Of a DNA stretch of 64,000 nucleotides, positions 10,172-20,906 are shown in pieces (the stretch's first letter is position 1; every line of letters begins with the position of its first letter). The translations under genes were made by a program, and so were the position numbers. Location of the stretch: positions 50,326,783 to 50,390,782 of the forward strand of contig CM038464.1 in assembly GCA_021464415.1 (NCBI GenBank), in the 5' to 3' direction. Source of the stretch: Lonicera japonica. Lineage: Eukaryota; Streptophyta; Magnoliopsida; Dipsacales; Caprifoliaceae. A model generated the notes under the pieces. The model ran no database searches, had not been told where the DNA came from, and was given only the letters and a program-made list of their open reading frames with translations.

Positions 10172-11503
10172 TGAAAGAGATATGTCCTAGGACTATTCAT
10201 AGATTATGATTTGTACTTGGATATCTTATGCTTATTTTTATTAATAAAGTTTATTTATTTTACTTTATAATCTCTTGTAAATAATATTTATTAATACTAG
10301 TTCATCAAGTACGTGACTAGATTGTGGGATGCTAGTAATGTAATAATAATATTGTTTAGATGTCCCTAATCATGTATCAATAACCTAGGATCACGTTGAT
10401 ATAATGATTAGAGTATGGGTCAGCTGATGACTATGTTCCACAAGTCATGGATATGGAGATATCAAGCTGAACATACTGATACTTGTTAGGGAACAAAGTA
10501 TTGGACTGACCCGCTTTGGGGACACTGCGAGGAGTGTTACATAATGTCATCAGTGATGTTCCCCATTTGTGATATCGTATTATCCTCAGACCTGAGATCG
10601 CCATGGTTACCAACATAGGGATTAGCATGTCAGGCATTATCAAACGTTGCTCTTGACCGAGTAATTATAAAGATGATGACCGAGCATACTATGAACTATG
10701 TAGAGGTATGTGGTTGATCAAGATGGGATTTGTCACTCTCATATATTGAGAGAGATATCGTTGGGCCCCTTGATAAGTGTAATTAATATTTGCATGGCCA
10801 TGCACAAATGAGATGTCATTTGTTTTGGATTAATTATACTTAGAGATCAAGAAATAAAGATTGAACTATACAAGAATGACACTTGCCTAGTCTTGTGTTC
10901 AATCTAGATATCGATTGACAAAAGGAGTTAATGTGTGAAATATCAATTTAAGGTTGTGTCGTTTTTGACCTTTATACCCTTTGGATAATAGTAATGTTTT
11001 ACTAGAAACCGCTTACTGTTCGTATAATAAAACGGGTTTTAATTGTACGGCCAAAGAGTGTAAAACCTACAGGGTCGCACACCAAAACGAGTTGGATCAA
11101 AACGAATTAAAACGGGCCAAGTTGGACTTGGGCCCAGTTCGTTTGTTGCTTAGGGTTCTCACTAGGGTTCCCTTATAAAAGGGAACCTTTGTTCTTCTTG
11201 GCCGTCAACGAAATTGAGAGAGGCAAGAAAATTCGAAATAGCAGAGAGAACCCTAGAGGGCGCTAGTACACCAAGCAAGATCTCATCTCGTTCGTGTGTG
11301 CATACCGTAGAGGCGTCGTGTTTTCTACGCTAAGGACGACAACAACAGAAGGATCAGATCCATCCTGTTCGTTTCATTGACATCAAATCTCGATTAAGGT
11401 ATGTCATCTGTCGATCTTATTGAACTGCATAGATCATAGGATTCAATGATTAGTGCGTAAATTAGTGTATGCGATGCATGATTATTGCCCTAATTCACTA
11501 ACA
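10172..11503 (+). repeat. 3' LTR of the copia element
   Basis: 1332 bp, starting TGAAAGAGATATG and ending CACTAACA. Nearly identical to 3782-5112: one substitution and a one-base insertion seen by eye. Followed by the TATAT target duplication. Confidence 0.97.
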
Positions 11504-12053
11504 TATATATATATGACTTTATTCTTTTAAAAAAATAATATAATAAATTAGTATGTCTGTTATTATTAACTTAGCCGTAGCGCTAGAAAAGAAATATTTA
11601 TAAACGAAAAACTTACAAAGTATGCCAACTTTATAAATTAATTCATCTATTTCATATTGTCAGTCTCACAATCTCTTTTAGATGGTTCATAGTATGAATT
11701 TTAAAAAAGACGAATTACTTTTTATCGTCATACTTAATTGAATATTGATTTGAATATCAATCTTAATTTGTAAAACACAACTTCAGTTACTGTCTTGTTA
11801 ATTCTATTTCATAGACAAAAAGTTTATTTGTATAGAAGAAAATTTTATAAATTTTTTTGTTAATTGTAGCACACCCTGTTGAAAATTTTTAGATCCGTCC
11901 GCGAGGACAAAGACCTTACCTCCGTATTAAAGCTAAAGAAAATGCAAAAAAAGAGAGAGAACTTGATTATTTCAAATTAGGTAATGCAAAAGCATGAAAA
12001 AAAGATATAACGTTATTATTGAAGTCGGCTTGCGAATTTTTCTTTTAGGTCTT
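11504..12053. other. AT-rich interval, no gene seen
   Basis: Lies between the young copia element and the old one. It may include the decayed 3' end of the old element, but no LTR with a recognisable terminus was found here. Confidence 0.5.
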
Positions 12054-15000
12054 TTAACACATATCGATTATCATATTAGACGATTCAGCATCTTCCCCAC
12101 ATTTGTTTAATGCAATAAATTCAGATTCTATAGTGGATCTGGCAATCACAATTTGTTTTGAGGATTTCCACGAGACCGCTCCATCTCCTAGCATAAATAC
12201 ATAGCCGCTAGTGAATTTGGAGTCCTTTTCATTAGATATCCAGTTTGCATCAATGTATCCTTCAAGTACAGCTGGATATCTAGTATAGTACAGTCCATAA
12301 TTACGAGTAAACCGTAGGTACTTTAGTACTCTAACCATTTCTTTCCAATGATCGGCTCTGAGATTACTCGTATATTTGCTCAGTTTACTGACGGCATATG
12401 TTATGTCTGGTCTTGTACAACTCATTAAGTACATTAGACTGCCTATGACTCTTGAGTATTCTACTTGAGAAATACTCTCTCATTTATTCTTGGATAAATG
12501 TAAAGTTAAGTCTATGGGTGTTCTTGCCACCTTAAAATTATCTTTATCAAATTTTTTAAGAATATTATCTACATAATGAGACTGGCTCAATATGAGTTCT
12601 TCTGATGTTCTTGTGATTTTAATTCCCAAAATAACATCAGCTAGTCTCATATCTTTCATGTCAACCTTGAATTCAACATGTTCTTTGTAGATTTGATAAT
12701 CTTATCATTACTACCAACAATAAACATGTCATATATAAATAGGTATGCAATGATATATCCATTCTCAAAATCTTTGATATAAACGCATTTGTCACATTAA
12801 TTAATTTTGAATCCACTCGCAATCATAGCGTTGTCAAATTTCTCATGCCATTGCTTTGGTGCTTGCTTTAAACCATACAAAGACTTCACCAATTTACAAA
12901 CTTTCTTTTCTTGACCAGGAGAGGAAAAACCCTCAAGTTGTTCCATATAGATTTCTTCTTCTAAATCTCCATTAAGAAAAGCTGTTTTCACATCCATTTG
13001 ATGTACTTCAAGATTGCGCAAAGCAGCAATTGCAAGTACCAGTCTAATAGAATTTATTCTCATTACGGGAGAATATGTATCAAAGTAATAAAGACCTTCT
13101 TTTTGTCTATAACCTTTGATCATAAGCTTTGCTTTATATTTATCAATTGACTCATCTGCTTTCATTTTCTTTTTGAATATCCACTTGGAACCTAAATGTT
13201 TGCTACTAGGTGGGAGATCCACTAGTTCCCAAGTATGATTTTGCAAAATAGAATTAATTTCACTCTTGATAGCCTCTTTCTATAAAAGTCCATCATTTAA
13301 ATTCACAACTTGTTCATAAGTTTGAGGTTCACCTTTTAGTATATACGTTAAAAAATCTGGACCAAAAGATTTTTTCGTTCTTGCCTTTTTACTACGTCTA
13401 GGCTTTACCTCTACTTCCTTATAAGCGTTGTTAATATTCTCATGTGTTCGTTTAGAAGAATTCATTTCTTCTTTCTTACATGGAAACACATTTTTAAAAA
13501 ATAATGCATTTCTGGATTCTATGATTGTATTCTTGTGTATATCAAGTATATTATATTCATGCACAAGAAATCGATAGGCATTACTATTTTGTGCATATCC
13601 AATGAAAATGCAATCAACCATTTCTGGTCATATTTTCACCGCTTTAGGTAATGTGCTACCACTTTAGCAAGACATCCCTACACGCGTAAATAATTGTAAG
13701 ATGGCTTTCTCCCTTTCCATAACTCATATGGAGTTTTCTCCTCTTTCTTTTTGAGCACCTTATTTAAAAGGTAGTTAGCCGAAAGAATGATTTCTCTCCA
13801 TATGTTGGGTGATAAACCCGAACTAATCAACATTGCATTCATTATTTCTTTCAATGTCCAATTCTTTCGTTCAGCTACTTCATTTAATTGAGGTGAATAA
13901 GGTGCAGTCATTTCATGAATAATTCCATGTTGAGTACAAACCTCAGCAAATGGAAATTCATATTCACCACCTTAGTCACTTCTAAGTACTTTGATTTTCT
14001 TATTAAGTTAATTTTTAACTTCATTTTTATAGAGAACAAATTTTTCTATAGCTTCATCATTACTTTTGAGTAGATACACATAACAATATTTTGTACTATC
14101 ATCTACAAAAGTAATAAAATATTTATTACCACCTCTTATTTGTGTCATTTTTAAATTACATATATCGTTATGGATTAAATCAAGAGGTCCAGTGTTTCTT
14201 TCAACATTAGAAAATGATGATCTCGTTTGTTTTGCCTCAACACAAGTTTCACATTTGTGTTTTGAATCAATTTAAAAAGAAGGTATATGATTTAGGTTAA
14301 TTAATTTTCGTAAAGAATCATAATTAACATGTCCTAATCTACCATGCTACAAATTTGAAGACTCAAGCATATAAGCAGAAGAAGTAGCTTTATTATTATT
14401 CTTAATAATAGTCATTACATCCATTTTGAATAAACCACCATTTATATACCCCTTCCCCACATACATTCCACCCTTAGACAAAACAAACTTATTTGACTCA
14501 AACAATAGTCAAAAATCATGAATATTTAGCAATGAACCCGACACCAAGTTCTTGCAGACTTCGAGTACGTAGACCACATTGTTCAAAGTTAATTCATTCA
14601 CAGATGTCATCTTTAGAACCATTGTTCCTTCTCCTTTGATTTCAAAGGTAGCCGAATTTTTCATGTACATTTTCTCCCCATTTTTAATAGGTTGAAACGT
14701 AGAAAACAAGTTTTTATCAAAGCACACGTGACGAGTAACACCCGTGTCAATCCACCATTCTTTTGGGTTTGAACCCACCAAGTTCACTTCAGTCACCACT
14801 GTCGACAGATTAATATCAAAAACTTCTTTAGCAATGCTTTCAATCATATTTGTTTCCTTGTTTCGGTTTCTTTTGGGCAGCCTACAATCGAAAAATTTGT
14901 GACCCAACTTGTCATAGTTGAAGCACTTGCCTTGAAACTTTGGCTTTTTGGAGATTCCTCCTTTCGGCCCCAACATCTTTCATTTACCTTTGTTGTTGTT

Positions 15001-15761
15001 CTTCCTTGAACTTTGACCATGTTCCACCACATTTGCCTTGCCAGCAAACGAAGTGGTATTGGCCCCCCCTTTTTAGAACTTTTATTATCTTCTTCAATTC
15101 GAAGTCTTAACACAAGGTCCTCAACTCCCATCTCTTTTCATTTGTGCTTTAAGTAGTTCTTAAAGTTTTTCCATGCCGGAGGTAGTTTTTCAATTATGCA
15201 TGCTACTTGAAAACTCTCGCTCAAAGTCATCCCTTCTGCGTGAATTTCATACAAAATTAGTTGGAGATTTTGTACTTGGCTTATTACAGTCTTGGAGTCA
15301 ACCATTTTAAAATCAAGGATCCGACCAACAATGAACTTTTTGGTACCGGCATCCTCGATTTTATATTTATGATCCAATGCTTCCCAAAGTTCCTTAACAG
15401 TTTTATTTTCAATGTACACATTGTATAAAGAATCGGCCAAGCCATTCATTATAGTATTTCTAGCCAAGTAATCCGCATGGTTCCAAGCATCTACGGCACT
15501 AATCGCTTGGACATTTTGCTCACCCTCCTTGAGCTTAGGCCTTTTCTCGGTCAGAAACCAAGCCAGATTAAGAGTGCTAAGATAAAACATCATTTTCTGT
15601 TACCACCTCTTAAAATCTTGGCCATTAAATTTTTCTGGTTTTTCCCCTTTCACTACATTGGCAGTCACAGGGGCAGAAGTGGGAACAGTTCCAGAAGTAG
15701 TCACGACAGGGTTTAATGGCGTGGTCGAAGTAATAGGAGTGACATTCGTTTACATAGTCAT
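12054..15761 (-). pseudogene. decayed Ty1-copia gag-pol remnant
   Basis: A second copia element, read on the minus strand, from a different lineage than the 6192 element. Gag begins at the ATG at 15759-15761 but hits a stop two codons later; a UBN2-type gag domain is readable at 15138-15593. The zinc knuckle reads CFNYDKLGHKFFDC, with Tyr replacing the second Cys. Protease (WWIDTGVTRH) lies at 14509-14976. In the integrase a stop at 13972-13974 replaces Arg in the SDRGGEY block, while PYSPQLNEVAERKN remains at 13678-13911. Reverse transcriptase N-terminal half (QMDVKTAFLNGDLEEEIYM) is at 12797-13246, and RNase H ([10 protein letters not shown]) at 12054-12434. Several frameshifts and stops make it inactive. 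No 3' LTR was identified. Confidence 0.92.
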
Positions 15762-16290
15762 GGTACCTTTGCAAAAACAAAGAGTTAATTCACATATTAA
15801 CAAAACAGAACCAATTCAATTTTACTCAGCCAAGCCGTAGTAAAAAAAAAACTTTTTCGACCCAACTGAAGGAAAAACTAGCTCGGCAAAATTTTTTCCT
15901 ACTCGGCAGATACAGAAAAAATTTTCCTTACTCGACAGACATTTTTTTTTTTCACTCGGCAGAATAAATTTTTGCTACGGCAGAACCAATAGTTTATTTC
16001 GTCGGCAGTAACTTTGCAAAACCAAATAAGCAATAATTGTTTTAAGATTCTTAGCAAAATAGTACGAATAACCGAAGTAAAAATACACATAATTTAAAAA
16101 ATCGAGTCTCGTGTATCACACAATCTCCTTAAAACAATTACGCCGCCTCCCTTGATGCTTTGAGGTTTGCTATCGGTGTTTGTTTCCCAGGATGAAACGG
16201 TAGAAGAGTATCTACCTTTGCACTTCGGTGTTACTAACAATCGAACGTATTGTTGTATATTGAACTTAATTTATCACCAACTGATACAAA
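15762..16290 (-). other. leader of the decayed copia element
   Basis: Non-coding stretch between the gag start and the putative 5' LTR. It contains degenerate repeats of CTCGGCAGA around 15880-16010. A weak primer-binding-site-like string, TTTGTATCAGTTGG on the minus strand near 16277-16290, would mark the LTR boundary. Confidence 0.45.
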
Positions 16291-16981
16291 CTAATCTAGA
16301 GAAGAAGTGTGAAATTTATGTGTGTTTTTTGTTGTGTGGAATATGTCTCAAGAACCACCTATTTATACATGGGGAAGGAGCTTAATAGCATAATTGCATG
16401 CATTTAACTCAAAACCATTTTGTAGGTTAAATGCAAGAATTAATTTAAACATTTTTAAAATCTCTTAATTAAGAGTAATTCAAATAAAAAAGCGGGTGTC
16501 ATTAAAGAGATTAAATGGAGAAGAAGAAAAATAAACCTGCTCTAAGGGCAAAACTTGACCCCGCGCGGCTGGCCATTTTCAAAGCGACATTCGTGTTCGC
16601 AGGTGCGAGCGCACACAAGCCAAATTCGGTACGTGGTTTGCACCCCCTTGCGCCTGGGTGCGAGAGAAAGAGCCTCATTTTTCTTAGAAGCTTAAGAGCT
16701 AATGGAAAGTAACCCTTTATAAGCTTATAGCTTTACCCACAAAATTCCAATGTGGGACTAACTCTTTCCATTCCATTTTTCCATCTCAAGTAGCTCGTTT
16801 TGGATGACAATTTCTCATTCACCCCATATCTGTTTTGAGCAAACTAAAATACGATTTCGAGGTACTCACAGAGGAGAACACGAATCTATAATTCTTTTTC
16901 ACAACCGAGTGTGAAGTCTCGTTTAAAATTACGCTCTAAATGGCTCAAAACATTACTTTAATACCCAATTTTTTTTCAACA
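16291..16981 (-). repeat. putative 5' LTR of the decayed copia element
   Basis: On the minus strand it starts TGTTGAAAAAAAATTGGG at 16981, a usual LTR start, and has a TATAAATAGG box near 16361-16370. The lower boundary near 16.29 kb rests only on a weak primer-site match. The upper end abuts F-box homology exactly, consistent with insertion into the second F-box copy. Confidence 0.55.
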
Positions 16982-17550
16982 CAACTCCCTTGAGGGACGA
17001 TTGCACAGTGGTTTCTATTTATGGTTCGTATAGGAGATTGGCATATTGCAAGCATGGCGATAAGAAATGGACATCCTTTTGTTATAAAGAACAAGGTACA
17101 TTCATGGATATTATCTTCCACAAAGGGAAATTACACGCCTTAAAACCCCAAGGCCAACTTCTTGTGTTTGAGAATATGGATCCTGATTCGAAGGTCAAAC
17201 AAATTGCATCACAACTATGTCGAAGAACGAGATCCTACCTTTATTTGGTGGAGTCTTCAAATGGGGGGGCTAATAATGGTCGCACGACGTGTACGTGAAC
17301 GTCTAAGAGATTATTGTGAAGGTGTTTTCTGCTTCTATAAAACCTCGAGCTTCCGAGTTTACAAACATGACCTAATCAATTTAAACTGGTCTAAGGTGAA
17401 AAGTATTGGTGACAAAATATTATTTGTGGGTTTCAATTCCTCTACGTCAATCTCATGCCGTGACTTCCCTAGATTTAAAGGAAATCAAATATATTTCACC
17501 GATAACATGAATGATTACCATAAAAGAGGTATCCAAGGAGGTTCCGATAA
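16982..17550 (+). pseudogene. F-box/KIB (DUF295) fragment, second copy
   Basis: Matches the DUF295 domain of the 1060-2249 pseudogene from LRDD onward (for example GSYRRLAYCKHGDKKWTSFC). The F-box and the first part of DUF295 are missing, cut at the copia LTR end. An extra G in the G-run near 17260-17270 shifts the frame: the first part runs in one frame to a stop near 17298, and the rest (VFCFYKTSSF, NQIYFTDNMN) follows in another. The C-terminus is lost at 17550, where the sequence switches to a FAR1-related fragment on the other strand. Clearly non-functional. Confidence 0.88.
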
Positions 17551-18320
17551 CTTGTAAGCCCGCCTTCAAGTTGCATCAAACCAAAAACAACGAATAATCT
17601 TTTGTTCCTCGTCAGTCTCAATTTTAAAAGTAAATGATGAATTTTTCAATTGTTCAAATGTTAAATACTCATAAAACATCTGACCATCGTGTCCCTTCGT
17701 ATCCGCACATATATCCCTTTAATGATTATACAAGTCTCTTTACGTGCATCTAATATTTTCTAATCCTCCAGAATGCACTCCAAGAAAACTAAATTGTTAA
17801 TGTGGTAGTACATTTACCATAGACAACTGTTTAAGTAGAGACTTTGTTGCAGTTAAAACATTACGATGAAACCTTAAAAGGTGAACCTTACTTGGTGTCG
17901 ATAATGGGTGGCTGTGCCCCTCGTTGAAAACAGTAACAATATATTTATTGGAGTTTGATTTTAAAACTGCGAGTTTGGCCGTATAATCCTCACCTAAGCT
18001 TCCTCGGCGTCTTGTATTTCCAAATTCAGCAATTCTTGATGATTTTCCTTGTTTATAACATACTTATTTCTCCTTATCTCGTCACTTCCCGGCTCTTTCT
18101 TGGTAGTCCAAGCGCGTACACTAAACCCGACTGCTTTAGCATAAGCATTATAGAATGTCACAACATCATCTATTGTCTCAAATTGTTGTCCCTTTTTTGG
18201 CCCCAGCTCATCTGATACTTGAGGAATGTAAGTCAAATTATCTTCATTTGAGTCTAGCTATAAATTACTTTCATTATCCAAATTTTCACTCCTCCCTACT
18301 TCAGTATCTAAATTTTCCAT
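17551..18320 (-). pseudogene. FAR1/FHY3-related pseudogene, 5' half
   Basis: Reads from an ATG at 18318-18320 (MENLDTEVGRSENL) downward. The FAR1 DNA-binding region is at 17994-18236 (FETIDDVVTFYNAYAKAVGF), and the linker and start of the MULE-transposase-like domain follow to 17551 (GHDGQMFYEYLTFEQLKN, SSFTFKIETDEEQ). At least five in-frame stops interrupt it (near 18257, 17.8, 17.74, 17.72 and 17.57 kb). FAR1-related proteins are transcription factors derived from Mutator-like transposases. Here only the 5' half remains, joined to the F-box fragment at 17550. Whether it came from a domesticated FRS gene or a MULE cannot be decided. Confidence 0.85.
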
Positions 18321-19460
18321 TGTTTTCACAAACAATTATCGTGAAGCTATACAAACAAAATAAATACACATAATTATCAGTACTAATCCACATAAAAAAT
18401 ATGGTGCATACACACCAGTGGGATCCGGGCAAAAAAATCCAACAGGCAACAATCCAAGCAAAATACATACACTAAGTTCCCATTCATTTCAATTTTAAGA
18501 GAAAACCAATTTTAAGACAAAAACAACAGCAGCAACAGAGAAACCAAAAACAGAAATAACCAACTCACATTCTACCATTACAAAAATACCTAGCATTTCC
18601 TTAATTTTCCTTAAATAACCTAGCCATACCAAGCAAAATACATACACATTCTACCCTTTAATACAAAAACAACAACAGCAACAGAGAAACCAACAACAGA
18701 AATAACCAACTCACATTCTACCATTACAAAAATACTTTGCATTTTCTTAAATTTAATAATAATAAACTAGGCAAACCAAGCCCAAAATTCCCATCGAGCG
18801 AAAGCAAAACAGCTGCAACAACATAGAAACCAAAGTCTAAATTGTGAGAATTTCCTTAATTTTCACATTTTGTATTAGCCGAACCAAACCCAAATTTGAA
18901 GGCAAAATTCCATCTCAATAAACCAACACAAAGAAACCAACAATAGAAATTAAAAGAAGACAGAGTGAGACTCACTTACTAATTTCGGAGCTAGCTGATG
19001 CCGTGTGAGAGGGATAGAGAGCTCGTCGCCGTTGGGTTTGATGCCATGAGAGAGGGAGAGAAAGCTAGTTTGATGCCGTGAGAGATAGAGAGGGGGAATG
19101 GCGGGATGCCGTGAGAGAGAGAGAGAGAGAGAGAGAGAAGGCTCGTCGGTCGGAGAGAGAGATAGAGCTAGCTCGAAATTAGAGAGAGAGAGAGAGAGAG
19201 CAGTTGGCATAACCATTTTAGAGAGAGAGAGAGAGAGCTATTTGAACATTTGAACGGGAAGGGGGTTTGGGTTTGGTTGTGTTGTAGGTGAAATATTTTG
19301 AGAGAGTGAGAGTTGCAGGTGAGCTATTTTGAGAGAGTGAGAGTTTGGTTTGACCGAAATTACTGAAGAGCGAAACATGCGCTTGTGGGAACTGTGCGCG
19401 GGAGGTGAAAGGCTCCCTTAGTTTTAAATGTATGTACTTGTCACAGAGTGCGCATTTTTA
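18321..19460. repeat. FAR1 upstream DNA with tandem repeats and (GA)n tracts
   Basis: No gene. A roughly 170-bp segment is tandemly repeated around 18460-18780 (shared string AACCAACTCACATTCTACCA). (GA)n tracts fill 18995-19240; the Ser/Leu-rich open frame on the minus strand there is an artefact of the repeat. This is probably the former 5' UTR and promoter of the FAR1-like gene. Confidence 0.6.
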
Positions 19461-20906
19461 GTACGCATTTTATGAGGATAATTGGTTATTTATTTATCTT
19501 AGATCGAACTTGATCTGTTGTTAATGGTTGAACAATAAATTGATGGATTGATCCCTTTGCTGCATATATTTGGTGTCCGTATGCTAATCGTGAGTGCGTG
19601 CTAATCTTCCTTCTAAAATGAGTAATTTGAGTGGGCTTTCCAATTAACTATCCACACAAGGATAAAAGTTAAATTTATTAGATTATATTTCATTCCTTCA
19701 ATTTAAACGAGCTATATGTTGGGATTTGTGTAAAAAGCATTCATTTCATCTCCGTTATTTATCTATCTTGACCTCTTGGGATGTCCATATTAACAAATAT
19801 CGGTCATCATATTAAGACGATTCCTAATAATTTACCCTTTTGAGTCTTACTTTAACTATACTATGATTGATGGTCTTCTAAGTGTGGGACTAATGTGGCA
19901 AGAGAGAATGGGCAAATTGTTCCTTCCTAATTTATGAAAGAAAATGTTCTAGAAATTTTAGGAATATGTAATACACATAATTTTTTTCTTTAAGATGAAA
20001 ATAATAGATTCTTACCAAAAAAAAATCTCTAATAGGGAAGGAGGGGGTACTTAATTTAAGATGGAGTCCTTAATTGACAAGTTTATTTTAAAGTAAATAA
20101 CTTCACCAACCTTAAAGGTAAAATTAAGAGTGCTCGTAAAAGCACCCTTAAAAACCAATTTCAACACCCTTTTTTAAAAAATATAAAAAGTCATCAATTA
20201 TTGTATATCTCTAGTAAAAGAACCCATATTTAATATAGGGTTTATTTCCCTCCGTAATTCAAATAAACCTCACGCGATTCTCCTCTCTAAACTAGACCTT
20301 TTAGTAATCTAATTTTTTGTTTATGATGGTTGAACTTTTTAATTTAACTCCTTTTTAAGCTATCTCAATGGTGGCCAAATGTTTTGCTTAAAAAGGAGTT
20401 CCATTTCTTCTTATTAAATTTTTGCTTAATAAGAAGATTGAAGTGAAATTCAGTGGACCCAGTCGAAAATTTCAATTGTGGATAAACAAACAAGCTATGC
20501 TTATCGCATAAAGGGAAAAATTGAGATTTGTTACTGCAGATGAAGGATGTTGATAACAATCATTTGTTTATACGGTTGTACCTCCGTGAATCATAACAGG
20601 ACATAAAAGTTTGTTGATACAAGCCCAATTTCTATGGTTGTAACTCTCTACATGCTAGCTAAAATATTATTGGTACTCAAATGTATTTATACAAAGGGAC
20701 TATACGTACCACAAGGAATTCCATTAAGTTTTAAGTGATTCACAGGAGCAACATGTACAAGAGACTCTGGAAAATTAGCTGCGGTTTCACCTATGTAAGG
20801 ATTTACGTGTAAGAAAGCAAGCAAGTTTATACCAACGTGCCAATCTATTCTAAAACCTCGAGAAAAATGCATGAAAATAGTAATATTTTGGCAGTTTCCG
20901 ATCTTT
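19461..20906. other. duplicated F-box flank, then MLH3 3' region
   Basis: 19461-19775 resembles the sequence downstream of the first F-box copy (2295-2612). The rest, to the MLH3 stop, shows no gene. It should contain the MLH3 3' UTR, but I could not place its end. Confidence 0.55.

Larger units (their letters stand above)
3782..11503 (+). mobile_element. complete young Ty1-copia LTR retrotransposon
   Basis: A 7722-bp element with all parts in place: 5' LTR (3782-5112), primer binding site, leader, one open gag-pol frame (6192-10157), polypurine tract and 3' LTR (10172-11503). TATAT flanks both ends (3777-3781 and 11504-11508), a 5-bp target duplication. Domain order protease, integrase, reverse transcriptase, RNase H defines Ty1-copia. 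Only two LTR differences were seen (T/C near 3808 versus 10198, and one extra G near 11073), which points to a recent insertion. No frameshift or stop is present, so it could be autonomous. LTR length and Pol motifs would suit an Angela/Tork-type lineage, but that placement is tentative. Confidence 0.97.

Noticed and set aside
11504..12050. 3' LTR of the decayed copia element
   Set aside because: No stretch matching the putative 5' LTR (start TGTTGAAAAA on the minus strand) could be found here.
18950..19216. Ser/Leu-rich ORF on the minus strand
   Set aside because: Generated by (GA)n/(CT)n microsatellites.
20687..20872. 61-codon ORF downstream of MLH3
   Set aside because: No similarity; lies in the probable 3' UTR or flank.
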